Shown: positions 8,902 to 17,101, counted from the stretch's first letter. The stretch is 64,000 nt of DNA from DATJFQ01 sp035492775 (GCA_035492775.1 DATJIW010000072.1:4540-68539); one strand, 5' to 3'. The notes: generated by a model from the sequence alone, not told the origin. A program made the numbers and translations.

Positions 8902-9800
8902 GCGGTTAATGCACTCCTGCAATAATCGAAACACCGCCGCACCTCCGCTACCGTATCGCCGCCGTTGTACTCGTATTCGATGTTAGCTGGGATGTCCCAG
9001 CGCCGATCGCGCAGCCGCCGCAGCACGTAGACGATCGGCGTCTGTCCCTCACCGAACGGCAGCTCTGCGACCGGATTGTTCAGCTTCCGATCCTTCACAT
9101 GCAGTGAGACGATCCGCGCGTGATGCTCGTCGAGAAACGCGAGCGGATCGTGCCCTGCCGCGACGAAATGGCCGATGTCGAGATTGATGGCCATCCACTT
9201 CGATCGGCCCTTGAGCGCCGTGTCGAAGTCCTGCGGATCCGAGAACTCGTTCGGATCCTTGTTGGAGTGATTGTGGAAACCGACGGTGATGCGGTACTTC
9301 TGCGCGGCCGCGTCGACGCGCGGCACAGCGGTCAGATTCGACGATGAAGTGATCACGTTGACGTCGAGCGCCTTCGCCATCTCGAAGCCGCGGGCGATCT
9401 CCTCGTCGGTGAAATCGTCGCGGAAGCTGAGATTGTACGCCGTCAGACGGACTCCCGCGTCGTCGAACTTCCGGCGGACCGTGCGGAAGTCCTCTAGCGG
9501 CACGGTCAGGCGCCAGTGTCGTAGCTCCTCGCGGCTCACCCGCAGCACGCCCGACGTTCGAGACGGCTCGACATGGTCCTGCCACAGCTCGCAGTAGGTC
9601 AGGCCCACGTCCTTCATGCCACCGATGGCGCCGTCGAGCGGCCGGTCGCGAAAGCTGTAGCTCTGGACCCCGATCCGCACGCCCGAGACGCGCGAGTCGG
9701 GCCTGGCGGCATTCCGCCGTGCGAGCGGTCGTGCGATGAATCCTCCGGCGAGGCCGCCGAAGACGAGGCGGCTCCATTCGCGACGAGTCAGTCGGGACAT
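8898..9800 (-). CDS. Tat-exported sugar phosphate isomerase/epimerase-like TIM barrel protein
   Basis: About 300 aa. The start at 9800 gives a twin-arginine type leader (MSRLTRREWSRLVFGGLAGG); an ATG six codons upstream is possible. The TIM barrel follows with IGVQSYSFRDR, TVGFHNHSNKDPNEFSD, NLDIGHFVAAGHD, SLHVKDRK and ANIEYEYNGGD, supplying metal-site His/Asp/Glu positions of the AP endonuclease 2/xylose-isomerase-like family. First gene of the four-gene minus operon. An exported isomerase of this kind is common in Acidobacteriota and Planctomycetota keto-sugar loci. Only about 39 bases separate it from the divergent oxidoreductase at 9840, so the two probably share a regulatory region. Confidence 0.85.
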   Translation of the reverse strand: MSRLTRREWSRLVFGGLAGGFIARPLARRNAARPDSRVSGVRIGVQSYSFRDRPLDGAIGGMKDVGLTYCELWQDHVEPSRTSGVLRVSREELRHWRLTVPLEDFRTVRRKFDDAGVRLTAYNLSFRDDFTDEEIARGFEMAKALDVNVITSSSNLTAVPRVDAAAQKYRITVGFHNHSNKDPNEFSDPQDFDTALKGRSKWMAINLDIGHFVAAGHDPLAFLDEHHARIVSLHVKDRKLNNPVAELPFGEGQTPIVYVLRRLRDRRWDIPANIEYEYNGGDTVAEVRRCFDYCRSALTA

Positions 9801-9839
9801 GGCGGGAAGGTATATCATGAGCGCGCACTCGAGGGAGCG

Positions 9840-11447
9840 ATGTCGGAGCAGGACTCATCTGGTGTCACCCGGCGGGAATTCATTCAGAAATCGGCTGCCA
9901 CTGGCGCGGCAATCGCGATCGTGCCTCGGCACGTCCTCGGCCGCGGCTACACGGCCCCGAGCGATCTCCTGAATATCGCCGCGGTCGGCATCGGCGGCAT
10001 GGGCCACAACAATCTGAGTGCGGTCGCCAGCGAGAACATCGTCGCTGTCTGCGACGTCGACTGGGACTACGCCGGGAAGTCACTTGATCGATACGCGACC
10101 GAGCTCGATCGCCGGCTGCACCCGCAGCCGCGGCAGCAGCCGGAGGAGCAGCCGCCGTCTCACGAAGAGATTGAAGCGCGACAGGATCCGGCCCGCGCGG
10201 GGGAGTCCGTCGAAACGCTCCAGCGACTCGTCGATCACGTTCCCAACATCAAGCGGTACACCGATTACCGCGAGATGCTCGACAGGCAGAAGGACATCGA
10301 CGCGATCATCGTGGCAACGCCGGATCACATGCACGCGGTGATCGCGTCGGCCGCGATGCAGCTCGGCAAGCACGTCTACGTGCAGAAGCCGCTCACCTGG
10401 TGCGTCGATGAAGCGCGACGGCTCGCGCAGCTGGCGAAGGACACCAAAGTCGCGACGCAGATGGGCAACCAGGGGCATTCGCATTCGGAATCGCGGATGA
10501 CGGTCGAGTACATCAGGGAGGGCGCGATCGGCGACGTGCGCGAAGTGCACGTCTGGACGAACCGACCGCTCGGCTATTGGCCGCAGGGCCTGCCGCGCCC
10601 GAACCCGCTCACGCCGAATCCGAACGGAAGCCCGCTGGCGTGGAACGGACGCGGCGTCGAGCGCCGCCTTGCGGCGGCGATGTTTGCCGACGGTCACCCC
10701 GCCCCCGATACGCTCCGGTGGGACCTGTTCCTCGGCGCCTCGCAGCCGGTGGACTACCATCCCGTATATCACCCGTTCAACTGGCGCGGTTGGGTCCAAT
10801 GGGGCCAGGGCGCGCTCGGCGACATGGGCGCGCATCTCATCGACTTCCCGTTTTGGGCGCTCGACCTCGGTATGCCGACGAGCGTCGAAACAATCTCGAC
10901 GCCGTTCAACGACGTCTGCTATCCGAATTCAACGATGGCGTACTACGAGTTTCCGGCGCGCGGTTCGATGCCCCCGGTCCGGCTCGTCTGGTACGACGGA
11001 GGCATGCTCCCACCGCGCCCGGACGAATTGGGCGACGAGATGATCACCGACAAGAGCGGCAATCTCGTGTACAGAAACGAAGTGAACAAGGACGGCGGCG
11101 TCATGTTCATCGGCAGCAAGGGCAAGCTGACGCACGAGACGTACGGGTGGAATCCGAGACTGCTGCCGACATCGCTCGCTGAATCGTACGGCACGCCAAA
11201 ACGAGTGCTGCCGCGCATCGAGACAACGCACGAGATGAATTGGGTGCAGGCAGCGAAAGGCCAGGCAGAGCCCTCGTCGCCCTTCTCATATGCCGCGCGG
11301 CTCGTGGAAGTGATGCTGCTCGGCGTGGTCTCTCTTCGTGCGAGATCGAAGATCTATTACGACGCCGACAACATGCGGATAACCAACCTGCCGTGGGCGA
11401 ACGATCTCCTGAAGAGGGACTATCGCGACGGTTTCAAGCTGTCGTAG
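9840..11447 (+). CDS. Tat-exported Gfo/Idh/MocA family oxidoreductase
   Basis: 535 aa, longer than cytosolic family members. The N-terminus carries a clear Tat signal, SSGVTRREFIQKSAATGAA, then the Rossmann fold starting LNIAAVGIGGMGHNN. VQKPLTW is the EKP-type motif with Lys retained, and DMGAHLIDFPFWALD carries the usual His of the catalytic region. The insert at about residues 95-120 is Arg/Gln/Glu-rich (HPQPRQQPEEQPP). Tat-exported members with tightly bound NADP, such as glucose-fructose oxidoreductase, work in the periplasm; that is the model here. It is divergent from the exported isomerase and DUF1080 genes, which strengthens the case for a periplasmic keto-sugar pathway. Confidence 0.87.
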   Translation: MSEQDSSGVTRREFIQKSAATGAAIAIVPRHVLGRGYTAPSDLLNIAAVGIGGMGHNNLSAVASENIVAVCDVDWDYAGKSLDRYATELDRRLHPQPRQQPEEQPPSHEEIEARQDPARAGESVETLQRLVDHVPNIKRYTDYREMLDRQKDIDAIIVATPDHMHAVIASAAMQLGKHVYVQKPLTWCVDEARRLAQLAKDTKVATQMGNQGHSHSESRMTVEYIREGAIGDVREVHVWTNRPLGYWPQGLPRPNPLTPNPNGSPLAWNGRGVERRLAAAMFADGHPAPDTLRWDLFLGASQPVDYHPVYHPFNWRGWVQWGQGALGDMGAHLIDFPFWALDLGMPTSVETISTPFNDVCYPNSTMAYYEFPARGSMPPVRLVWYDGGMLPPRPDELGDEMITDKSGNLVYRNEVNKDGGVMFIGSKGKLTHETYGWNPRLLPTSLAESYGTPKRVLPRIETTHEMNWVQAAKGQAEPSSPFSYAARLVEVMLLGVVSLRARSKIYYDADNMRITNLPWANDLLKRDYRDGFKLS

Positions 11448-11495
11448 GTGCCAAGCCACAACGACTCAGGACAAGGTGCGTTAACGTTGCGCGAC

Positions 11496-11543
11496 AGAGC
11501 TGCAAAACCTCCATCCCCGGTTCAAATCCGGGCGGCGCCTCCA
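11496..11543 (+). pseudogene. tRNA-Cys 3'-half fragment (GCA anticodon loop to CCA end)
   Basis: From CTGCAAA (anticodon loop with GCA) through a variable region, a perfect five-base-pair T stem (CCCGG/CCGGG around TTCAAAT), the 3' acceptor strand CGGCGCC, discriminator T and encoded CCA, the sequence reads as a bacterial tRNA-Cys 3' half. The 5' side does not: the anticodon stem is mispaired, no D arm can be folded, and a GGTGCC that could pair with the acceptor strand lies 97 bases before the CCA, too far for a normal tRNA. It is therefore annotated as a remnant. tRNA 3' ends are the usual attachment sites of integrative elements, so this may be an old att site. Confidence 0.7.
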
Positions 11544-11777
11544 ATATTTAACTACGCTCGGTGGGGCCCCTTCAGATTCCCCACCTCGCTGCGCGCTCGC
11601 GGTCGTTCGGCCGCTGTTAATGTGTTCCGGCCTCACGACTTCCCTCCGGCGCTCGCTTGCGGCTGCAGGCGCTCTTCCCTGCACGCCTCGCTGGCGCCTC
11701 TTTCGTTTCCCACGTCGCTGCGCGCTCGGGCCGCGGCTGCGCGGCGGTTGCGTCCGGCCCTCGCTTGCGTGCCGAGC
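11544..11777. repeat. Gene-free stretch with an imperfect direct repeat
   Basis: No convincing gene. Two copies of a 23-base segment (11577-11599 and 11706-11728) match at 21 positions, sharing the core TCGCTGCGCGCTCG. Shorter matching segments follow each (around 11645 and 11754, sharing CTCGCTTGCG) with different spacing, so this looks like a degraded duplication of some 70-80 bases with indels. It sits between the tRNA-Cys remnant and an ADOP permease fragment and is best read as decayed insertion debris. Confidence 0.5.
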
Positions 11778-11876
11778 GTCGTCAGCGTCATGGTTCTCGT
11801 CGGTTTGACCGCCGCGGTGGTGCCGGCCCGCCGCGGGCTCGGGGTGCAGCCGACGGAGGCCCTGCGGGAGGAATAG
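11778..11876 (+). pseudogene. C-terminal fragment of an ADOP/FtsX-like ABC permease
   Basis: About 32 codons ending in a stop encode VVSVMVLVGLTAAVVPARRG followed by LGVQPTEALREE. This is the last transmembrane helix and terminal signature (PARRA-x-x-x-x-P-x-x-ALR-x-E) of acidobacterial duplicated orphan permeases; compare the end of the intact gene at 17146-19647, which finishes PAYRASRLDPMRALKYE. No upstream permease sequence is visible, so this is a remnant left by deletion or by insertion of other DNA, not a gene. Confidence 0.7.
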
Positions 11877-12000
11877 ACCCGCTACCCGTTGGGACAGACT
11901 CGCCGCCGGGAACGACGGTCGACTGAGAGATGGGGCAGCGCACGGGTCACGCTGACTACTCCCTGTCTCGAGCAGCCGCGCCCCGTGCGGGAATCGGATG

Positions 12001-12390
12001 TCAATTGCCGTCGTAGCAACTGACAAATCTCAGTCGCTCCATCCGCGCGAAGTCGCGGTCGAGCGACCACACGAGCGAACCGACGTCCGCCGCGAGCGCG
12101 GCGATGAGCAGGTCGCCGAAGCCGAACCGCTCGCCAGCAGCTGCAGCTTGTTCGACCCAGCCATCGAGCCGTTGCCAGGTGGCATCGGTTGGGTAGATGA
12201 CCGGCAGCGCCGAGAGCGCGCGACGGAGCCGTTTGCGATCCGCGACGGATGCCCCGCCCAGGATCTCGAGCCGGACGGGCACGGCGAGTACGACCTCGTC
12301 AGCGTCCAGCAGCGACTGGAGCATCCGAGCCTCGCGTCCGGCCGCGTGGCGCAGGGCGGCGATCCACACCGACGTGTCAATGACGATCAT
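12001..12390 (-). CDS. vapC: VapC-type PIN-domain ribonuclease toxin
   Basis: 129 aa. The PIN fold is recognisable from MIVIDTSVWIAALR (first acidic residue, Asp5), Glu in PVRLEILGG, and the later acidic residues in FGFGDLLIAALA and SLDRDFARM, which make up the Mg-binding site of these endoribonucleases. The ATG overlaps the antitoxin stop by four bases (ATGA), the standard toxin-antitoxin arrangement. Such toxins cleave tRNA or rRNA when the antitoxin is lost. It lies next to a tRNA-Cys remnant and a permease fragment, in what appears to be a region of past insertion. Confidence 0.9.
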   Translation of the reverse strand: MIVIDTSVWIAALRHAAGREARMLQSLLDADEVVLAVPVRLEILGGASVADRKRLRRALSALPVIYPTDATWQRLDGWVEQAAAAGERFGFGDLLIAALAADVGSLVWSLDRDFARMERLRFVSCYDGN

Positions 12391-12593
12391 CGCGCGGTGC
12401 GCGGACGGCGGCGGCTGCGCGGCAGATCGATGTCGAGACGCACGCGTCCCATCAGCGCCTTCAGCTCCTCGAGCCGCTGCCGTCGTACCAGCTCGCGAAG
12501 CGCCATCACAACGGTGTCGGTCTTCGACTTGAACCCGAGTGTCATCTGCGCTTCGTTCAGCAGTTCCTCCGGGAGGTCGAGTGTCGTACGCAT
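12387..12593 (-). CDS. vapB: VapB-type antitoxin
   Basis: 68 aa. Begins MRTTLDLPEELLNEAQMTLG, a ribbon-helix-helix DNA-binding start of the VapB type II family, followed by FKSKTDTVVMALRELVRRQR (second helix) and a basic, proline-containing C-terminus likely to bind the toxin. The ATG at 12593 was chosen because it gives the family start; the open frame runs far upstream with no homology. The start codon lies inside a perfect nine-base inverted repeat, the probable operator for autoregulation. Confidence 0.9.
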   Translation of the reverse strand: MRTTLDLPEELLNEAQMTLGFKSKTDTVVMALRELVRRQRLEELKALMGRVRLDIDLPRSRRRPRTAR

Positions 12594-12618
12594 ACGATCA
12601 ATGGTGAAACGTATGCGT
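12588..12618. promoter_or_regulatory. Palindromic operator at the vapBC start
   Basis: ACGCATACG (12588-12596) and its exact reverse complement CGTATGCGT (12610-12618) are separated by 13 bases. The left arm includes the vapB start codon. The two half-sites lie 22 bases apart start to start, about two helical turns, which suits binding by two ribbon-helix-helix dimers of the VapB type. Confidence 0.7.
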
Positions 12619-12899
12619 GGAGATGTCAAATCTATATGAATGTAGATGCAACCTGGAATGTCATCAAACGGCCGGCTCCTCCTGATGGCGCTCGTGTCCG
12701 CAATGCCGGGCGGTGTGCTGTGCCCCTGCCCGCGTCGGCTCCGCGTCCACGGTCGAGGTCGGCGGCGGTTGCTTTCCAGCGGCCGCCACATCGCCCCCCA
12801 ACCCGTACGACGGGAGTTCCACCTGACACGCATGCGGTACATCGCCGGCAACCGCGCGAGAATACCTTCCCGCGCGCGGTTGTGACATATCCTGCTCGC
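12619..12899. other. Intergenic region with no recognised gene
   Basis: Divergent promoter region between vapB (minus) and the SMP-30 gene (plus). Open frames here have no recognisable family features. GC-rich, with a CCGCGCG-type short palindrome just before 12890. I see nothing else that can be supported. Confidence 0.5.
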
Positions 12900-13838
12900 A
12901 TGATAATCAAGCCGCTCTGCGCCATCCTGTCCATCGGCAGCGTTTTCGCTCTTCGCGCCGACCTCCCGCCCGCGGCGGGGATCACGCCGGTAAAGGTCGC
13001 GGAAACCCCGGGATACTGTGAGGGAATCGTGTTCGACCGCGCAGGATCCGGCTACGTGTCGGACACGCAGCACGACACGATCTACCGAGTCGCGCCGGAC
13101 GGCACGGTCGTGAAATGGGCGAACGTGAAAGCCCCTAACGGGCACCGCGTCCTTCCCGACGGCACGCACCTGGTTGCGGCCGCCGAGGCGGTCATTCATT
13201 TGAGTGCGGACGGCACGGTCCTGGACCGCGCCGCCACGACCTCGGACGGGGTTCCGCTCGTCGAGCCGAACGACATCGCCCTTGACCCTGCCGGTGGGTT
13301 CTACTTCACCGATCCGCACGGCTCGACCGCCGCCCGTCCGGTGGGCACCGTGCACTATACGGATCCACGGGGGACGACGCACACGATAGCGACTGGCCTC
13401 GCCTACTCGAACGGCGTCGTCCTGCGCTCCGATGGGCGCACACTGCTGGTGGGCGAAAGCGAGCACAACCGCATCCTCAGCTACGAGGTCGTCGCGCCGG
13501 GACGGCTCGGTGAGCGGCGCGTGTTCGCGACGCTGCCGTCGAAAACCGGCGATCAAATCGCAAACGCTCCCGACGGCATGGCACTCGACGAGGACGGCAA
13601 CCTGTTCGTGGCGCACTACGGAATGCGCACTGTGCAGGTGCTCTCAGCCGATGGCCGCTTGCTGCGCAGCTATCCCGCCGGCAATCTGACGGCGAGCAAC
13701 GTCGCGTTTGGAGGCGCCGCGATGGATCAGTTGTACGTGACCGGCGCGCTCGGTGACGAGCAAACCAGCCGCGGCGCGTTGTGGCGCCTCGATCTCAAAG
13801 GCGTGCGCGGCCAGCGGCTATTGCCGCCAATGAAGTGA
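12900..13838 (+). CDS. SMP-30/gluconolactonase/LRE-like secreted beta-propeller
   Basis: About 312 aa. The ATG at 12900 gives a short signal peptide (MIIKPLCAILSIGSVFALRA). The six-bladed propeller family is recognised from EGIVFDRAGSGYVSDTQHD near the start, EPNDIALDPAGGFYFTDPHG, LAYSNGVVLRSDGRTLLVGE, and PDGMALDEDGNLFVAHYG. These provide the Glu, Asn, Asn and Asp metal positions of gluconolactonases (Glu in CEGIVF, Asn in EPNDI, Asn in YSNGV, Asp in PDGMA). Likely hydrolyses a sugar lactone in the periplasm. That would fit oxidation of sugars by the GMC complex 11 kb away, but no operon link is seen. Confidence 0.85.
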   Translation: MIIKPLCAILSIGSVFALRADLPPAAGITPVKVAETPGYCEGIVFDRAGSGYVSDTQHDTIYRVAPDGTVVKWANVKAPNGHRVLPDGTHLVAAAEAVIHLSADGTVLDRAATTSDGVPLVEPNDIALDPAGGFYFTDPHGSTAARPVGTVHYTDPRGTTHTIATGLAYSNGVVLRSDGRTLLVGESEHNRILSYEVVAPGRLGERRVFATLPSKTGDQIANAPDGMALDEDGNLFVAHYGMRTVQVLSADGRLLRSYPAGNLTASNVAFGGAAMDQLYVTGALGDEQTSRGALWRLDLKGVRGQRLLPPMK

Positions 13839-13881
13839 CGGCGTCCGCTGGCGCCCATTCACCCGCTAACCAGCGACGCCG
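13839..13881. terminator. Possible bidirectional hairpin between convergent genes
   Basis: CGGCGTCCGCTGG (13839-13851) can pair with CCAGCGACGCCG (13870-13881), a 12-base-pair stem with one bulged base and an 18-base loop, directly after the SMP-30 stop and before the convergent cupredoxin gene. There is no T-run, so it is at best a weak or Rho-assisted terminator. Confidence 0.3.
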
Positions 13882-13934
13882 CACCACCCTAGAACTTTCA
13901 GCACGAGGATCGAGCGTCGACGGTGTCTTGCGGA

Positions 13935-14927
13935 CTAACGACGCACGATGATCTCGCCCTTCATCCCGAGGTCATCGTGCAGGGCGCAGATATACGCGTA
14001 AGTCCCCTCGTGCGTAAATGTCACCCGAAAACGCGTGGCGCCAAGCGGGGCCTGGGGGAGAAAGATCCGCTCCTGCGGCGCCGAGACGATGAATCCCGAG
14101 TGCGCGCTGTCGGCGGTGCTGGCGAGCGTGACGTGCCGGGCCCCGTCGGCGTCGATGGTGACGTTCCCGGACGGCGGCATCGGATCTCCGGGTTCGGTGC
14201 CGAACGTGACCGTGTGGGGCGTCACGGGATCCTCGTTGGTCCATTCGACGGTGTCGCCGACATGAATCGTGATGCTCTCATGACTGAACCGCAGGACCGA
14301 GAGCGTCATCGAGCCGCCGCCGGTGGCCGTGACTTCCCCGTTCCCCGCGACGACCGCGGGTGTCAGCATTCGGCCGCCGTGTCCATGCCCGTGACCGCCG
14401 TCACGATCAGCGAGGAGATCCACGCTTTCCTCTGCAGCCTGATCGTCGTAGTCCGCTTGCTCGAATGGCAGCGGGCTGGACGGATCCAGCACGTGGACCA
14501 CGCCGGTCATATTCTCGTGAACGAGGCAGACAAGCTTGAAGTTGCCCGGCTTCGGGAACGTGACGCTGAATTCCTGACCCTTCACCAGCGGCGGCGTCGT
14601 CACGCACGTCGTCCCGTCGAACGTCGCGGGGCTCGACGAGAATCCGGGACAGCCGGCGGGAAACGGCGGTCGCACCTGCGGCGAGGGAACGGTCCGCAGG
14701 AAGGTGACGGTATGGATCTCATCAACGTTGGAACGCCACGTGACGGTATCGCCGGCGTGAATCCATAGCTCGTTGGGCAGAAAGGCGAGCGCCTGGTGGC
14801 CGAGGTCCTTGCTCTGCGCGCCGAGCGCCGCGTGCCATGACCATTGCGCCTGCACAAACTGCGGCGCCGCAAAGCCGGACAGGAGCACGAGCCCCGCCCA
14901 CAGCGCCGATTTCGACATCTTCATCAT
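13935..14927 (-). CDS. Exported double-cupredoxin (plastocyanin-like) protein
   Basis: About 330 aa. The ATG at 14927 is preceded by GGAGG eight bases upstream, and the protein starts with a signal peptide ending FVQAQ. Two cupredoxin domains follow. In the first, His in DEIHTVTFL plus CLVHENM gives a complete type 1 copper set (His, Cys, His, Met). In the second, His in TPHTVTFG plus CALHDDLGM gives another. They are joined by a Gly/His linker (GGHGHGHGG) that could bind metal. Probably a periplasmic electron carrier or copper-handling protein. No oxidase partner is adjacent. Confidence 0.85.
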   Translation of the reverse strand: MMKMSKSALWAGLVLLSGFAAPQFVQAQWSWHAALGAQSKDLGHQALAFLPNELWIHAGDTVTWRSNVDEIHTVTFLRTVPSPQVRPPFPAGCPGFSSSPATFDGTTCVTTPPLVKGQEFSVTFPKPGNFKLVCLVHENMTGVVHVLDPSSPLPFEQADYDDQAAEESVDLLADRDGGHGHGHGGRMLTPAVVAGNGEVTATGGGSMTLSVLRFSHESITIHVGDTVEWTNEDPVTPHTVTFGTEPGDPMPPSGNVTIDADGARHVTLASTADSAHSGFIVSAPQERIFLPQAPLGATRFRVTFTHEGTYAYICALHDDLGMKGEIIVRR

Positions 14928-15472
14928 TGTTTCTGCCTCCACCGATACAGTCCGCCCGGCGCGATCCCCACGGACGCGGGTCGCACGAGCAGCAGGACGG
15001 ACTGTAAGCGCGATGACCGAGGGAGGCTGTTTCATTCAGCACATCGCCCGCGAAGGCGTTACGCCTTGTCAGAGCCAAGCAGCGCGCCCACGCGCGACGT
15101 GGCAGCCACCGCCGTGCGCTCACGTGTTCAGTCGGGAACAGCGTCGCCAGCGACTACGGCACTACCATCCTGCCCTTCCCCGCGATTTGGCGGAGTTGAG
15201 CGGCACAGTTGGTAAGCGGAGATGTTCATGCCACAACGAACCGTGATAATCGGTGCAATACTCGTCTGAGCGGGGACAGCTTCCGCGAGGAAAATACGGC
15301 GCCCCAGGGAACCATGACGAGCGAGGGTGAATGGCTCGGGCCGTGCAAGCCAGGTCAGAAACCAGACATCTACAAATGAACGTTCGGCAGGATGGGAATC
15401 GAAGTCCGCGCTGCTAACGTAACCTGACGACGGGCCCCTTCGCCGCAGTCGCATCCGCAGTAATCTGTGGAG
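14928..15472. other. Intergenic region, no recognised gene
   Basis: About 545 bases between divergent genes. Contains the ribosome binding site and promoter region of the cupredoxin gene, an eight-base inverted repeat ACAGTCCG/CGGACTGT (14946-14953 and 14997-15004), and a small palindrome AGGCGTTACGCCT near 15054. A minus-strand open frame overlapping the glycosyltransferase has no family resemblance. Nothing else can be supported. Confidence 0.45.
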
Positions 15473-17101
15473 ATGGACGTCCGCCTGCCCGCGGATAGCG
15501 TTCGTCCGCCGGGGCGCACGACACGGCCCCACCGCGTCCTCCTGGTTGCCGTGATGGCGGTTGGCGTCTGGCTGCGTTGCGCGCATCTCGGGGCTGTCGG
15601 GTTCGCGGAGGACGAAATCGACATCCTTCGCGCGGTTTCCAGTTACGGCGTCGGCAACTACGCCGCGAATGCGGAGCACCCGATGGTGGCGAAGCTGATG
15701 GCCTACGCGTCATGGCACGCAGCCGCGAAGTGGAATATGGCCGCAGCCGCACGCCATCTGCCGCGAGTGTCGGAGGAAGCCGCGCTTCGCCTGCCGGCCG
15801 CGCTTCTCGGCGGCGTCATCACGCCGCTCGCGCTCTACCTGCTCTGCGGCGAGTGGTTTCCGAACGCACGCGTCGCGCTGTGGGCCGCCGCCTTCTGGTC
15901 GCTGGACGGACAGGCGATCGCGCTGAACCGCTCGGCCAAGGAAGACACCATCTTCTGCGCGTTCTTCTTTCTGGCCTGCGCGCTGTACGCCTGCGCGCAG
16001 CGTCTCGGAGAACGGCGGCTGCGCGACGCCCATAGTAGTTATGTGGCAAGTGGCGCCGCCTTCGGCCTCATGCTGGCGAGCAAGTACATGCCGCAGTATT
16101 TCGGTCTCCACGCGCTGTATGTGCGAATCACTCGGCCGGACCCGGGCCTGAACCGGCCGCCGCGGCTTCGTTACTACACCGCGATGATCGGCGCCTTTCT
16201 CTGCTGCAATTTCGGCGTGCTCATGCCCGCGAGCTGGCGTCACCTGGCGCAATACTTTCGCGGACACACGCTGATCCACTCCGGTTACGACGTCGCCGGT
16301 CGCATCTACGTCAATACCCTTGCGGCGACGCCAGCGGGGGTGCCACCCTGGTTCTACGTCGTGTGGCTGGCAACGCGAACGCCACTCGTTGTTCTCGCCG
16401 CCGCGGCCCTGGGCGTCGGGTACGTGCTCCGGCATCCAGCGGCCCGGGCCTCAGTCTTCCTCCGCCTCTTCCTCGTGCTGATCCTGCTGCCCTATTCCTT
16501 TATCGCAGTGAAATTCGTCCGGTACATCCTTCCGCAGCTCGCGCTGATCGACATCCTCGCAGCTATCGGAACGGTCGTCGCGATCGATGCTCTCGCTCGT
16601 CGTCTGCCGGCGGGCGCCCGAGGCGTCATTCCGGTCGGTGCCGTCGTACTGTTCATCGGCGTTCCTTTTTCCAGCGCGCTGGCGACGCGTCCCTACTTCT
16701 CGCTCTCAGCGAATGCCCTCGGACAGCTCTGGGCGCCGCCCGGAGTCCTCTGTCCGGACGATGAATTCAACGACGCTGCGATCCGCGAGGCGGTCATGAC
16801 CGTGGCCGCCAAGGCTGGCGTGGGAGCGGCGATTGCGAGCGACGCATCCACCGTGGTGTCCACGTATCTGGCACGCGCCGGCCGATCGGACATCGAGTCC
16901 CGATCGCTCTCGAGAGACGGCCTTCCAACGCCGTTGTGCGAGACCTGGATCATCGATGGCGAAGGCCATCGTTATTTCGAGAACGAGGAGATGCTGCGTG
17001 CGGTCGCCATGCGCCCGCCAGTGCGGGTCTGGAGAATTCGCGGCGCCGTCGCCGTCCGCCTCTACGCGCCCGACTCCACGATCCCTTGCCGCGTGCAGTA
17101 G
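15473..17101 (+). CDS. PMT/ArnT-like membrane glycosyltransferase (GT39/GT-C type)
   Basis: About 542 aa. A first hydrophobic helix (VLLVAVMAVGVWLRCAHL) is followed by a periplasmic loop with the GT-C acidic pair in GFAEDEIDI, then about 10 further helices. HPMVAKLMAYASW and LRLPAALLGGVITPLALYLL match the dolichyl-phosphate-mannose:protein mannosyltransferase group (PF13231/PF02366), as does the segment FWSLDGQAIALNRSAKEDT. These enzymes transfer a sugar from a polyprenyl-phosphate carrier on the outer face of the membrane. The acceptor here is unknown. Stands alone, 44 bases before the convergent ADOP permease. Confidence 0.8.
   Translation: MDVRLPADSVRPPGRTTRPHRVLLVAVMAVGVWLRCAHLGAVGFAEDEIDILRAVSSYGVGNYAANAEHPMVAKLMAYASWHAAAKWNMAAAARHLPRVSEEAALRLPAALLGGVITPLALYLLCGEWFPNARVALWAAAFWSLDGQAIALNRSAKEDTIFCAFFFLACALYACAQRLGERRLRDAHSSYVASGAAFGLMLASKYMPQYFGLHALYVRITRPDPGLNRPPRLRYYTAMIGAFLCCNFGVLMPASWRHLAQYFRGHTLIHSGYDVAGRIYVNTLAATPAGVPPWFYVVWLATRTPLVVLAAAALGVGYVLRHPAARASVFLRLFLVLILLPYSFIAVKFVRYILPQLALIDILAAIGTVVAIDALARRLPAGARGVIPVGAVVLFIGVPFSSALATRPYFSLSANALGQLWAPPGVLCPDDEFNDAAIREAVMTVAAKAGVGAAIASDASTVVSTYLARAGRSDIESRSLSRDGLPTPLCETWIIDGEGHRYFENEEMLRAVAMRPPVRVWRIRGAVAVRLYAPDSTIPCRVQ

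Noticed and set aside
11447..11543. Complete tRNA-Cys gene starting at the GGTGCC near 11447
   Set aside because: The span is 97 bases, the D arm and anticodon stem do not fold, and the acceptor pairing has mismatches; only the 3' half is convincing.
12636..12899. Extended N-terminus of the SMP-30 protein
   Set aside because: The extension is Pro/Arg-rich with no homology, while the ATG at 12900 gives a signal peptide directly before the propeller.
15128..15679. Minus-strand 183-codon gene before the glycosyltransferase
   Set aside because: Half of it overlaps the well-supported glycosyltransferase antisense, and the rest has no family features or ribosome site.
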